DNA of 64,000 nt from Pisaster brevispinus (lineage: Eukaryota; Echinodermata; Asteroidea; Forcipulatida; Asteriidae): NCBI GenBank assembly GCA_023634235.1, contig JAMKCF010000021.1, forward strand, positions 11,171,764 to 11,235,763, written 5' to 3'. The stretch's first letter is position 1. The number at the start of each line of letters is the position of its first letter. This document shows positions 1-11,543 of the stretch, in pieces. The translations under genes were made by a program, and so were the position numbers. Under the pieces are notes generated by a model. The model had not been told where the DNA came from. It was given only the letters and a program-made list of their open reading frames with translations, and searched no databases.

Positions 1-208
1 ATCTGGTCCAAACCGGGCGTCAAAGCACACGTATTTGTTGACTTTCATTGTTCGACAACGCACGATAGTGTAGGCCAACACAAACATACGCCGACACTGT
101 ACACAGCCACGCACGTGTACAATGTACGTGTGCGAATACATGTAGCGCCGCTCGCTATTTCATTGTACATGTACATTGCAAACCCAATTAATGTTAGTCC
201 GTGTAATA

Positions 209-1000
209 TTTGAAAAATTCATATCTCTTTAACCACACGTTGGATTTCCTCAATCCATACGTCTTCTGATCGGTCTTGATTAATTAAAACACGCACTGCA
301 CAAAATGTGACCCGTTTGACCTTAACTTCTGGTTAAAACCGGAAGTTGAAGTTTTACGTTTAAAAAAATCATAACTTCTAAAAAAAATAAACCACACTTT
401 GGATTTGTACAATCTATGCATCATTAGGGAGGTAGGTAACAAGTGAAGAAACGATACACAAAATGTTATGCCATTTGACCTTGACTTCCGATTCAAACCG
501 GAAGATGAATTTAATAATTGAAACACTACTAACTCCTCAGCCACTCGTATTTTTATCAAGTAAACGTCATCAGAAAGAGCTCCTAAGGCTTAACAAACGA
601 TACACATTGTGACCTCACTTAAAACTGACTTCCGGTAAAACCGGAAGTTAAAAGCTAATGTTTCAAAAAATCATAACTTCTAAAGCACACTTTGTTGTTT
701 TACAATCTTTACATCATTGGCAAAGTATTTATCAACTTAAAGTTGACACACACAATGTGACCCAATTTGGCCTTCACTTCCGGTTCAAACCGGATGATCA
801 AATTCAATACTTGAAACAATCATAACTCTCGAACCACACATTGGATTTTTATCAATTACACGGCATTACAAAGGGCTCCTAGGACTTACCTAGCGCTACA
901 GAGTATGACCTCATTTAACCTAAATTTTGGTTCAAACCGGAAGTTGAAGATTTAAATTGGAACAAACCCTTACTCCTGAACCACAAATCGAGTTGAACAA
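209..1000. repeat. ~147-bp satellite array with TTCCGGTT..AACCGGAA core, about 5 copies
   Basis: The core (ACTTCCGG, 2-5 nt, AACCGGAAGTTGAA) recurs near 325, 483, 629, 775 and 923, spaced 158, 146, 146 and 148 bp. Each copy also has 'tcataactyctnaaccacac' and 'caatgtgacc' blocks. Copies are well diverged. No gene is visible in 1-1280. Confidence 0.85.
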
Positions 1001-1284
1001 TAAAATATTATTAAATCATAATTTGATGACATCGATCACGAACACCTTGTTTTTGTAGTAAACAAAACCTGAATGTCTAGTTTACATGTGCATCTGTATG
1101 AATGCATATTCTCATTCCATAAAAACAAGACCTGAGAGCTTGTTGGCTTGCACTATGATTAAAATCTTTTCAAACAAGCTAAAAGTTAAGATGTTAAATT
1201 TATAATAGGGCGATAAGTTGTTTACATGCAGTAAAACCTGTAGCACTACAGCAACCACTCTGCTGCCTGCATGGCAGTGCTGGA

Positions 1285-1430
1285 GGAGTCGAGTTAGGTC
1301 TCAGACTTGAGACTGGCCTCAAGTTCATTTTTTTGTGGACTCAGACTCGGAGCACCGTGACTCAAAACTCCAACTCAAACCTGGGACTGGGCGCGACACC
1401 ACCCGAGACCAACTCGAGAGCGGGGGCAAA
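1285..1430. repeat. GACTCGAGTC-type degenerate repeat block 1
   Basis: Dense GACTC/GAGTC-type decamers in both orientations (gagtcgagtt, ctcagacttgag, ggactcagactcgg). Similar blocks occur at 2255-2315, 3600-3910 and 4430-4545; see those entries. Confidence 0.6.
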
Positions 1431-1680
1431 AGAAAAAAACACCTGCTACCTTCATTGTAAATCATCAAAAATAAACAAAAAATTAATTCAATTGATGTGC
1501 TGCCAATGGCCTTTGCACATGAAGCACAAACCCTATTTGTTTCAAGTACACATGTCTGGGTGATAGCCTTGTGCATGATGTTTTAAGTGTAAAAATGGGT
1601 TCATTACACAATGGAGATCAATCTCATGAGTTTAACATGTGTTTTGACTTTTTTTAATGGTACAATCTTTGAGCAAATTT

Positions 1681-1874
1681 GGGCCCAATTTCATAGAGCT
1701 GCTTAAGCAGAAAATGTTGCTTAACAATGTCTGCTAAGCAGAAATGAGCAGGATACCAGTAGCAAAGTGTACATGTGACATGGTAGTTTTGCTGGTAACC
1801 TGATTCTGGTGAACATTATTTTGTTGTGCTTAGCTACTTTTTTTTTGCTTAAGCAGCTCTATGAAATTGGGCCC
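1681..1874. mobile_element. MITE family 1, copy a (194 bp)
   Basis: Terminal inverted repeats of about 30 bp: left GGGCCCAATTTCATAGAGCT then GCTTAAGCA, right its complement ending AAATTGGGCCC. The interior matches the copy at 13307-13500 throughout (GGATACCAGT, GGTAACCTGATTCTGGT). No ORF; non-autonomous. Confidence 0.85.
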
Positions 1875-2254
1875 TGGTCACTAGTTGGACAGAAATGCTG
1901 GAAATGGCTGAAATTGCAAGCAGAAAATATTTTATGTGAATGTTAGCAGGAGAATCAACGGTTAAAATAATTGCAACCCTGTTCTACTTCTAAGTATTTG
2001 ACCTAATTCCACTGTCAGCTACTTTACAGAAAATGGCTCCGATTTTACCAGAAGCCCATGGGAGTGAGCTAGTTTCCTCATAATTAAACAATTTTTGATG
2101 ATAAATGCCTCGGAACGATGAAATGGGTGTTTTTTTGCAAAACTACAATCAACTTATGCCAACTTTGGAGCCAGAAGTAACACAAACTTTTGGGCATGCA
2201 GCAGATACGCACACCTGTGACACAATAATTTACCAACAGGACTAACTTTACGTA

Positions 2255-2315
2255 GATGAGGGACTCAGACTCGGACAAGAGGAGAATCAGACAAGAGAGG
2301 ACTCGGACAAGAGTT
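2255..2315. repeat. GACTCGGACAAGAG repeat block 2
   Basis: Short run of gactcagactcggacaaga and gaggactcggacaagagt, related to blocks at 1285, 3600 and 4430. The flanking DNA 2316-3600 is AT-rich with homopolymer runs (G10 near 3039) and shows no gene. Confidence 0.45.
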
Positions 2316-3599
2316 AACAGATACAGAAGTTAACCCCCCCCTAAAATACTCTCTAGAATTGTTGAAATCTCAAGCACACAATGAAGACACAATGGTGGGG
2401 GTAGCACTAAATGACATTGCAGGTTTATATAGCCATTTTAATAGAACAGTGAAGAGCGGACCAGTTATAAAAAAAATTATAATGTTGATGATGATAGGAG
2501 TTAAATTTTTACAGTGACACAAAAAAGACTTGTATTTGGGTCTGTCCACACTAATGGGACCGGTGTGACATTTTTATAAGGATTTTTCTTAACAAAGAGG
2601 AAGATACATGTAAATTCCCCTGTATTTTAATATTAACTGGGGATCATCTCCAAGATGATTGTGTTTGTCACATGGGCATGATGGACATACATTTCATACA
2701 TATATGGAGAAAAAAGGATAATAATGTAAACAGATTAACAAAAATTGTGTCCCTTTTTAATGCAGTCCTTTTGAGGATTGTTTCCAGGCAAAGTCCATAT
2801 TACAAACTAACATTCATACTGTCTTAAAAACCTAAAAGTTCTCTTTGTTTTGACAAATAACCATGGGGCAATGAGCCTAAATAAATTACATTTTGAAAAA
2901 TCGATTCATTTCATTTTTTTTTTTTAAATCACTTTCCAGTCGATCCCATTACAAAATGTCTGTCCTCTAGATCATTACAAACAACATGTCTTAGAGCGAC
3001 CGCTTAATTTCTTGAATAATACGATTTTTTTATTTGGGGGGGGGGGGTAACCACAATCACTATTAGCTGAGAAATAAAACCAAAATAAAGGGCAAAATCT
3101 TTATTTTTTTTGTCTAGTTACAGTCCAAAAGTTGTCATATGGACCCATTAGTGTAGACAGACCCATTTACCAACCTCTACAATATCAACCAGTTAATTTG
3201 TTTTATGATCTTGCAATAAATTTTGGGTTTTTTTGGTGTACAAATTGTTTAAGGCGGCTGTAGTAGAGACAGTATAGTAAAGTCTAAAGGGAAGCAGCAG
3301 TGTCCCCGCCCATCTTTTGTCTACCCCCTTCCCCCAACATTTTTTTTTAAATACAAGGGAAAAAAGAAAAAGATACATGCTGGAAAATACTGAATCTTCA
3401 TTAAAACTTCAAATGAATAGATTTGCACAGTTATGTCCCATACAGTCTTGGCCCAGACCTGCACGTTTAAACGTTTTTTAATACATTTAATATTTCACGT
3501 TGGACAAGCGCAGTGCTTAGAGTTTGAGGTTTATGCAGGCACTGCCTCGTTTTGTTTCCTATTACATGAACATGAAACCACTCTTAGTTTACACCAGTG

Positions 3600-3910
3600 C
3601 TGTTGTCGAGTTCCTGTTTATCTGAGTCCGAGGGGGAGTCCGAGACCAGACCTGAGCCGTCCAGCACTGATTTACACCTTAGTTACACCATTGCAAGCTT
3701 TTGTTCAGTCCCGGAATCGAACAGGAGTCAACAGAGTTGATAGTGACACTGAAGAAACTCTGAGCTAGCCTGACACCAGAGTTGTAGGACTCGAGTCCTG
3801 GACTCGGACTTGAGTTTGTCTCGAGTCACAATTGCGGTGACTCGGACTTGACTCAAGTCACTTCGGCAAAAGACAACGACTTGGATTCCACTACTGTGAT
3901 CTGGACCCAT
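3600..3910. repeat. GACTCGAGTC repeat block 3, with internal inverted symmetry
   Basis: Pieces such as gactcgagtcctggactcgg and cttgagtttgtctcgagtca alternate in opposite orientations. This is most likely the ends of an old inverted-repeat element. The apparent ORFs across it are by-products of the stop-poor repeat. Confidence 0.5.
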
Positions 3911-4429
3911 GAGTCACATATTTTCACCAACAATGCTTTTTTAAATAAATATTCTGATGATCCAATCGTCATGCACATGGGGATGATTAACATTCAGGAC
4001 ACGAAATAAGTACACTGTCCTATGGTGTTGAAGTAATTGTGTTGGTGATTGTTGTGTAGATGCCATGTACAATGTACAGCACTTGTAAGTTCAATATGCA
4101 TGATAACACTGGGACATATTTCTGAAAAAGCATTATTGTCCCTGACATGAAATCAATGTTGTTATTCTGTCAGCATTGATACCATAGCCACTGCTTGATA
4201 CATTTTACTAGGGAAATGGGAATTTCGGTATCGGTAATACACAGCCTGCATACTGCGCTGAGATGGCTGTGTATTGTTTGCACCAGTTTTCAAACAGTGA
4301 CACACTCAGTGCACCCACACACGTCATGCATGTCAAGCTTGGAGAAGGGGCAAGGCCGGGTATTGGTTTAACAGCAACCATAACTAATTCTAAAATTTAT
4401 TTTAAACTGCATGTACTGAACTTTGTTTA

Positions 4430-4545
4430 AACAAGTGACTCATGACTCAAACTCGGACCAAGTGACTCAGGTCTTGGACTCGACCCAAGTTACTTGAGAC
4501 TCAGAGTCAGACTCAACACAGGTGACTCAACTACAACTCTGCCCG
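4430..4545. repeat. GACTC repeat block 4
   Basis: Runs of gactcatgactcaaactcgg and cttgagactcagagtcagac. Same sequence type as the blocks at 1285, 2255 and 3600. The stretch 3911-4430 holds nothing else recognisable. Confidence 0.5.
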
Positions 4546-4924
4546 ACACTCAGTGACAGTGAATGCACTATACATAAACAAAATTTGCCCCATAAATGAC
4601 AAAAGTTTCCTCTCAAAACAATTTCTGTAATAAGTCTTCTGCTTCACAAAAAAACACCACACAACTCACAAGTGTTAAGAATGTGTCAAAAAAGAATATC
4701 ACTATCATCACTTATCAGGATATGGAAATTTTGATGTGGGGCCTACGACAAGCATGACAAGAACACACTTACTGAGACCATTCCTTTTCTCCATGGCAGC
4801 ATTCTTTTCTTGTTAACGCTTGTGAAATATTTCAGTAACACTCCTCACTTCTCAGAAAGTGACGGGAAAAATTGCTTCGATAAAATAGTTACCGGGAATT
4901 TTCAATATGGCGTCTGCAGCCAAA

Positions 4925-5215
4925 AGCAGTCGTTAAGTTAATGACTTAACGTGCTGTTTTTAAACTTGGCGCCTTGTACCGAAAACCCCCCGAATTTCTT
5001 TGAATAATGCGAATAAAAATCCGAACTACACTATAATTCTTAAGAGGAGAAAATTCTTAACTCACCACTGCACATTTTAAGGGTGTTTACTCTCAGAAAT
5101 GCGATGAAAACCCAAATTTGTTGCAGAACAAGACATGAAAACTTCTAAAACTAAAAGTCGTCCATTTTTCCTTCAGCAAACCGACGTGGCACAACCGTGC
5201 GCACGCTCTGGTGGG
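4925..5215. repeat. Dispersed repeat X, copy 1
   Basis: Aligns with diverged direct copy 6380-6670: shared steps include the GCCTTGT motif, 'tatnattcttnngan' then 'aaattcttaactcaccacn', 'ctcagaaatg' and 'gtccatttttncttc'. No coding signal. The stretch 5216-5990 shows no gene. Confidence 0.55.
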
Positions 5216-6379
5216 TGGTGGTCATCACGCGATGCGACCCTGGATTTTTTATTTGCATAAGAAAGCAACCTTTGACCATATTTGGTAATAAAATTTACCA
5301 AAGACTTACAGGATGAGACAATTTGTTTTGAAGGGGTGATTTCGACATGTGTAATCTCTAAATGCATAACGTGCACACATAATAGCCATAGGGCCTATAA
5401 TTACCAGTGTTTTAAATAATATGCAGCGTATTTCTGATTGGTGGACGACATACATTTTCTTAAAGACAATATTTTCATGGTTTTTCATTTTTTCGGTGCG
5501 ACGTTTGCTGTCTCGTGGGTCCAATTCTACCATTCAGATTTAGAATATCCCTTCAAGAGAATGGAAGAAACGAACTTAAGATTTTCGTTTGGAAGGTAAG
5601 GAGAATTTAGATGCTAATCAATAACACCCATTCGACAATTAACACATCTCACGCGCAACTGAGAAGTAAAGAACATTGTTTTTGAAATGGGGTAATGAGA
5701 AATTAGAGCTTGCTAAAAAAGAAAGTTATTTTTGTTTTACCCATACGGTACGCCGCTATGTGTTTGCACCGTATCTTCGGTACTTACCCCGAGGTCTGTG
5801 AAACAAATTCCGAGGCACATGCTCAGGTGTACGGGAGAAATAACTGGTATAAAAAAAAATAGAACAAATAATAATATTCATTATACCTGATGCAAGTAAA
5901 CATCTATGCGTTGCGGTACCCGCTTTAAGAGGATTCGAACTGCCTGAAGCAACAAGTCAAGCTCGGTAGTCTAGCGGAAAGACGTCTTTAGAACCGAATA
6001 GTTCTAGGAGTACGCTAGCCCCATCATTAGTCACGGTGCCAATATACATGGACTCCCTCCGCAACACGATGAGAGGGTCCAGCAAATTGGCACTAGGCCC
6101 TACAACCAACGTACATGTATGGGACTAACACTATGCTATGCATGTTGAAAAAGCGTTGTTTAAAACTCAAAAATTGTCCAAAAAATGTCAAAAGTCAAAT
6201 TAAGCTCAGCTTTCAAAAATTCAGCAAACATAGACGGCCGAATTATTTTAACAATAAGGCATTTGCTGGCGTTGGTGGGTCCAGTGACTCGGAAAGAGAA
6301 GTACCTTTTGCTGAAATTCTTAGCCCGCAATTTTCTTGTAATGTCGTCTGAAACGACATGACAGGGTGTACATGGTGAA

Positions 6380-6670
6380 CTGTATGCAAATTAACAACTT
6401 CATGAGTTTTTTTTTTTTAAGTTGCTGCCTTGTGCCAGAAACGTCCCAAATTTTTCCAAATTATGCAAATGAAATTACTTTAAAACACTATAGTTCTTTG
6501 GACAACAAAATTCTCAACTTACCACCACACTTTTTAGGGGTTTCTTCCTCGGAAATGTGGTCAAAACCCAACTTTGTTTTGGGAAAATTCCTGAAGACTT
6601 CTTCCAGTGTCCATTTTTTCTTCGGAAAGCATGGGCGGCTGCTTCGCATTTATGCACACCGAGAGATCAG
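6380..6670. repeat. Dispersed repeat X, copy 2
   Basis: Diverged direct copy of 4925-5215, in the same order and orientation, about 1.45 kb downstream. Confidence 0.55.
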
Positions 6671-6732
6671 ACACACGCCGATCGTGTAGGCGTACACAAC
6701 ACACCCGCGTACGCGCGTCCGTAAGGCCTACA

Positions 6733-7284
6733 CCATTGATCTCCATTAATATTGAAAACCTCAATGAAACGATACCATTGTCCCTAAGTTGGTTATTACT
6801 TGGATCCCCCCGTCTATGATAATATTATTATTATAATATTAATATTACTTTTAAAAAAGTAGTTTCGTGAGGAGGCCCCAGAAAAACCTACCGTCAGTGT
6901 CATGGATGCATTTAAGCACATAATTAGCAACGCTCATTATTCTTTGCAGACTATAAGCACTTACTTGTTAAAGGAGACTCCAATTTTCTGAACATTTGTA
7001 GCTCTTGCGTTCTGGCAACCTACAGCTGCGCAACATTTCACTCCATTGTGTTTTATTCTTTAGGTTTAAATTAATTTTTCGTCACATCTTGTTAAAAAAA
7101 ATGAGGAGAAACTAGTAAATTTGGGTGCAAGAAACTTTACTCCAGCAACAAACTTCATATGTTTGTGTTGCTGACAGAATGGTGCGACGACTCTGCGTTT
7201 GCATTTTTTAAACCCTAAAAACGCGCGCGTAGATGCATATGGGGTAACGTGTCCTATCCAGTCAATATTAATGGAGATCAATGG
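6733..7284. repeat. Perfect 23-bp inverted repeat bounding a 552-bp segment
   Basis: CCATTGATCTCCATTAATAT then TGA at 6733-6755 is exactly reverse-complemented at 7262-7284. GGCCTACA-like sequence lies just outside both arms. The interior is AT-rich with no gene. This could be a MITE or two opposed copies of one terminus. Confidence 0.55.
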
Positions 7285-7404
7285 CCTACACACATATAGC
7301 TTGTTTTCAATGAATAATTCATCAGCAAGTCCCAGCTAATGGGAGCGAGGTATGCAAATCTTGGCCTTTACCGTGTTGGGAAAAAACGTTTTGCGGGCAG
7401 GAAA

Positions 7405-8259
7405 CCAGTCAACTTGCTCCAGCAAAGTCGCCTACTACAAAGTCGACCCTTGGAGAAGTCGCCCCTTACTTACTTTTCGCGCTTCTCAAAGTCGCCCCCA
7501 CAAAGTCGCCCCTGACAGAGTCGCCCCCGACATAGCACCCCCACTTTGTTCGCTACTTTATTGGTTTGATAGGAATCAGAATGGTTATTTACTTGTTTAC
7601 TTGTTTTTAACTCGAAGTTATAATTGTAAAAAGTTTCATAAACTTGTACTTTACAAAAAAAAGTATTTGCTTGTAACAATTTGTAAATTGTCTTAAATTT
7701 CAAGTCCTACTTTAATTTGTTTTAACTTTTACTTTACTTTATTGGGATGGTAAGGTGTTTTTTTAAACTTTATTTACTTGTTTTGAATAGAAGTAATATT
7801 TTTAATCAAGTTATTACTTGGTTTTGGTGTACGTCCACGCTACATTATTTATGTGTTGAATTTTCATTCATCTGTTTGTACAATATCTGTTCAAATTTCA
7901 AACCCTAACTTTTTTGAACAAAAACTAATGTACATTAATTTATTGTGGTGATAGGATGGTCGTTAATTTTACTTGTTTTAAACTAAGGTAGGCCCTCTAT
8001 TGTTTTTTTACTCACCCGAAAGCTAAAGCCAAATCCTTCGTGGAAGACTCTACAAAGAGTTGAAACGTCAGGCCGCAAACAAACAAAATTGCGCTGTCTG
8101 TCACTTTGTGAAATGACTCATCGCTCAAAACTTTTACACGGGGGGCGACTTTGTCGGGGCGACTCTGTCAGGGGCGACCTTGCGAGGGGCGACTTTGTTG
8201 TGGGCGACCATTGATCTCTATTATATTGTCGGCGACTTTGTTGGGGGCGAGTTGACTGG
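7405..8259. mobile_element. Non-autonomous inverted-repeat element with AAAGTCGCC subterminal arrays
   Basis: Left end CCAGTCAACTTGCTCCAGCA then AAGTCGCC; right end is its imperfect complement, ending GGCGAGTTGACTGG. About 140 bp at each end is a run of AAAGTCGCCCC-type units, pointing inwards from both sides (seven or so left, six right). The middle is AT-rich with no credible ORF. The arrangement resembles subterminal transposase-binding repeats. Confidence 0.75.
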
Positions 8260-8655
8260 CATCCGCCTGGGGACCGGACTGAAGCTAGCGGTGGAATTTC
8301 TGTCTCCCTTCCTTTTTAGTTTTAACGAATTTTTTTATAATCTTGCTTTATCAGTACTATTTTGCCATTATTTTTCGATGACAAGACTCGTTTACCAAAT
8401 TAGCTTACTTGGCTGCAGAATTAGTGAGTAATTAGTCGCCACAAGATCTCATCATCAAGACCATTATTACGCATCTGCTAAAAATCTTGCACTCACCCCA
8501 AAGTAAACGTACCCTTCATGATGCATAAATGATGCAATTTTGTTCCATAATCCAATAGACCATACTATATAACACCCAAGCAGATCCTTGCCATTTGATT
8601 GAAGGATTGTCCGTCACGTGATTGCAAATAAAAGTACTATTGCACGCTACGTCAC

Positions 8656-8705
8656 TCACCGTGCATTTTTCGTTCCATTCACCGTGCATTTTTCGTTACA
8701 TCCGA
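8656..8705 (+). repeat. 23-bp direct duplication
   Basis: TCACCGTGCATTTTTCGTTC followed by CAT occurs twice in tandem, the second copy with one change. A related 'gcacggtgcg' follows. Confidence 0.6.
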
Positions 8706-8804
8706 AAAGTACTATTGCACGGTGCGTAAAACATCACTGCGTGCGCGTGTCTTTGGTAATGCAGCAGTGTTACTGATCTACTTGGATGTTATTATAAAAC
8801 AAAT

Positions 8805-8957
8805 AATGAATGTTTTTCATTCGTGCAACAGGTGCTAATATTTGCATGAGTTGAAAGATGGAATGTTCTATTCAACGAGGCGGAGCCGAGTTGAATAGAA
8901 CATTCCATCTTTCAACTCATGAAAATATTCGCACCATTGCACTCATAAACATTCATT
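8805..8957. mobile_element. Hairpin MITE with 32-bp perfect arms
   Basis: Arms 8845-8876 and 8890-8921 are exact complements (CATGAGTTGAAAGATGGAAT ...) around a 13-nt loop. Weaker complementarity continues out to AATGAATG at 8805 and 8957. No ORF. Confidence 0.8.
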
Positions 8958-9648
8958 CACCACTGGGCACACTTAAACTTGGAGGTGGCTAATTCGGCTC
9001 ACTAATTAATACCTAAATAGCCACTACGATACACGCCATTTTCAATCATACGTTAGCGGTATGTCACTTGAACAGTATACTTAATGTTTTGACTGCACTT
9101 GCCGTAAAAGAAATGTACCCTTCATAATGCATAACAGATGATTTTTTTTTTCCATATTCGGATATAGACCATACCACTGAGCACACTTGCTGTTATGACA
9201 TGTGGTCCAGGGAATAATATGGATTTTAAATTCCCAGTTTCCTGTTTGTACTGGAAGTAGAGGGTCAAAGAGGGTCGCGTTTTTTAATAAAAAGTGCCGT
9301 AAGCTACAAGATGGGTCGAAGATTCAAAACATGTTTTATATTACCCCTACAACGCTTCCATAAGTAAGTAACTAGAGATTTAGTGTTTGTGAAAACAAAC
9401 ACTATAGGTGTTCGGGTATCGTCGGAGTCAGTGTAATCATGATAGATATGTTTTTGAAGATTGTTGTTATTTGAAAACCGATGACATCATTATGAAGTTA
9501 GAAAAGTTGTTATCAAAACATATGTAGTTAACTATTGTGCCAAGTGAAAAACAAAGGGTCCATTGTCATTTCATGGTCATACAGAGGAACATTTCCTTTT
9601 GCCGGGGCCCGGCTGCAAACGGGCCCGGCTGCAAAACGGGCCATTTTA

Positions 9649-10430
9649 TTCATAACGAAGGGTACAAATTCTTTACAAGAGGTAGTTGACTCAACCGCAT
9701 AGGCATTTGTGCGTGTTTTAGATGGAAAATGGCGTCTGTATAATTTGGGTTAATTAACTACTAATTAGTGGACCAAATTAGCCAGCTCAAAAATTTGATA
9801 TGCCCAGTGTATCAGTCTTCAAGATTCTGGACTATAACTTCCACTTTTATTCATAATGAAGGGTACAAATTCTTTAAAAGGGGTAGTTGACTTGACCGCA
9901 AAGGCATTTGTGCGTGTTTTAGATGGAAAATGGCGTCTAGATAACTACTAATTAGTGGACCGAATTAGCCAGCTCAAAATTTTGATATGCCCCATGTATC
10001 AGTATTTAAGATTCTGGACTAAAACTTCCACTTTTATTCATAATGAAGGGTACAAACTCTTTACAAGAACTAGTTGACTCAACCGCTTAGCGATTTCGTG
10101 TTTTAGATGGAAAATGGCGTCTAGATAACTACTAATTAGTGGACCGAATTAGCCAGCTCAAAAATTTGCTATGCCCAGTGTATCAGTCTTCAAGATTCTG
10201 GACTAAAACTTCCACTTTTATTCATAATGAAGGGTACAAACTCTTTACAAGAAGTAGTTGCCTCAACCGCTTAGCGATTTGTGCGTGTTTTAGATGGAAA
10301 ATGGCGTCCAGATAATTTGGGTTAAATTAGCCAGCTCAAAAATTTGATATGCCCAGTGTATCAGATTCTGGACTAAAAACTTCCATTTTTATTCATAATG
10401 AAGGGTACAAACTCTTTTCAAAATATGTTA
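9649..10430 (+). repeat. ~170-200-bp tandem array, about 4.3 copies
   Basis: TTCATAATGAAGGGTACAAA starts copies at 9649, 9850, 10037, 10221 and 10392 (periods 201, 187, 184, 171). Length differences come from loss of an 'ataatttgggttaa' piece and deletions near the end. Each unit has TAGATGGAAAATGGCGTC and CTACTAATTAGTGGACC. Single diverged relatives occur near 8510 and 9110. Nothing coding follows in 10440-11440. Confidence 0.9.
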
Positions 10431-11445
10431 TGACATAACACACGCACATTGTCTCCGTGTTTGCGGCTAATTTTTTGTTATTTATCTCTCTTTTTTTCTT
10501 TGTTCATTGCCTTTCAATGATTTATAGCAATAAAATGTCAAGATTATTTAGTGAAAATTAGTAAGTTATGGCTAGAATTTCAGTATTCGTTCGGATAAAA
10601 TAACGGATTCGCCGACAGAAATGAGCCAAATGAGCCATTTTGTCACCTCCCTGTACTGCATGTGTTCTAATTACGTGAATACGCGGCTGGCTATTTCGGG
10701 CCCAATACTGTGTGCTAGTTTCAGCTCGGGGTTGGCAAGGCACCTCAAAAGTCTTGTACCGCACTCAATACTTGTGTGTTTGCACACAGTCGTTGTCAGG
10801 GCACCATGCTGCAAGCTGCCTTAGCAACAACTTGCTACACGATATTAATGGCGACACAACGTTGATTAATTGAGTAAAGAACAAATTATTAGTTGGTAAG
10901 TAAACCGGAAAAAACGTACCTAGATTTCGTGAGTTGCATGCCAATAACAATTCTAAAAGTAGCACTAATGAACCTACTGCCAATTATTTACCAAAAGCTT
11001 TTTGTTATAAACCGTAACTTATCACAGTTTCTCTGGCCTTGCGCAGTACACATTCCCAGGCTATATTGACATACAGTATGGTAAAAGATTTGATTATTAT
11101 AGGGTTGCTACTGGCGCAGCCGTTGAGAGTGCTGTAATCTCTAAATGTTGTAAATTCACCAATTCTTTATACAAGAGAACATTGTAAATGAGATTTTTTG
11201 TTGTTGCCAACTTGAAGATTACAACAGGTACGTAAGTAACAATTCGTAACAAGCAATCATTTGCACAATTGATAGGCTCCTCTGTAGTGTAGACTGTATA
11301 CTATAAGGTGGCGCCCCCCCCCCCCCCCCCGGCTCATACCGCACGCATTCGCTTAGTAGATTTGTCTAGCCAGTGGATGCCTGTAGATGCTGCCAACTTG
11401 TCCTGGTGCTTGTGTGACTCTTGTGTGACCCTTGGCCCTTGGCCC

Positions 11446-11543
11446 TACTCCTAGAATTAGAACTATGCGGTTTGTTCCGCTATCGTCTCCACGTGGAGAC
11501 GATAGCGGAACAAACCGCACAAATAGTTCTACTTCTAGGAGTA
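11446..11543. repeat. Near-perfect palindrome, loop-free centre
   Basis: Arms 11467-11492 and 11493-11518 are perfect complements meeting at CCACGTGG with no loop. Imperfect pairing extends to TACTCCTAG / CTAGGAGTA. One half-unit (GAGACGATAGCGGAAC...ATAGTTCTAGGAGTA) recurs at 56229-56271, and part of it near 5994-6012. The stretch 11544-12290 shows no gene. Confidence 0.85.

Noticed and set aside
9649..10430. CRISPR-like array
   Set aside because: Whole ~185-bp units are repeated with no unique spacers; this is eukaryotic tandem repeat DNA.
10558..10983. Overlapping ORFs of 60-72 codons on both strands
   Set aside because: No family similarity, no splice-site pairing, and overlapping on opposite strands.
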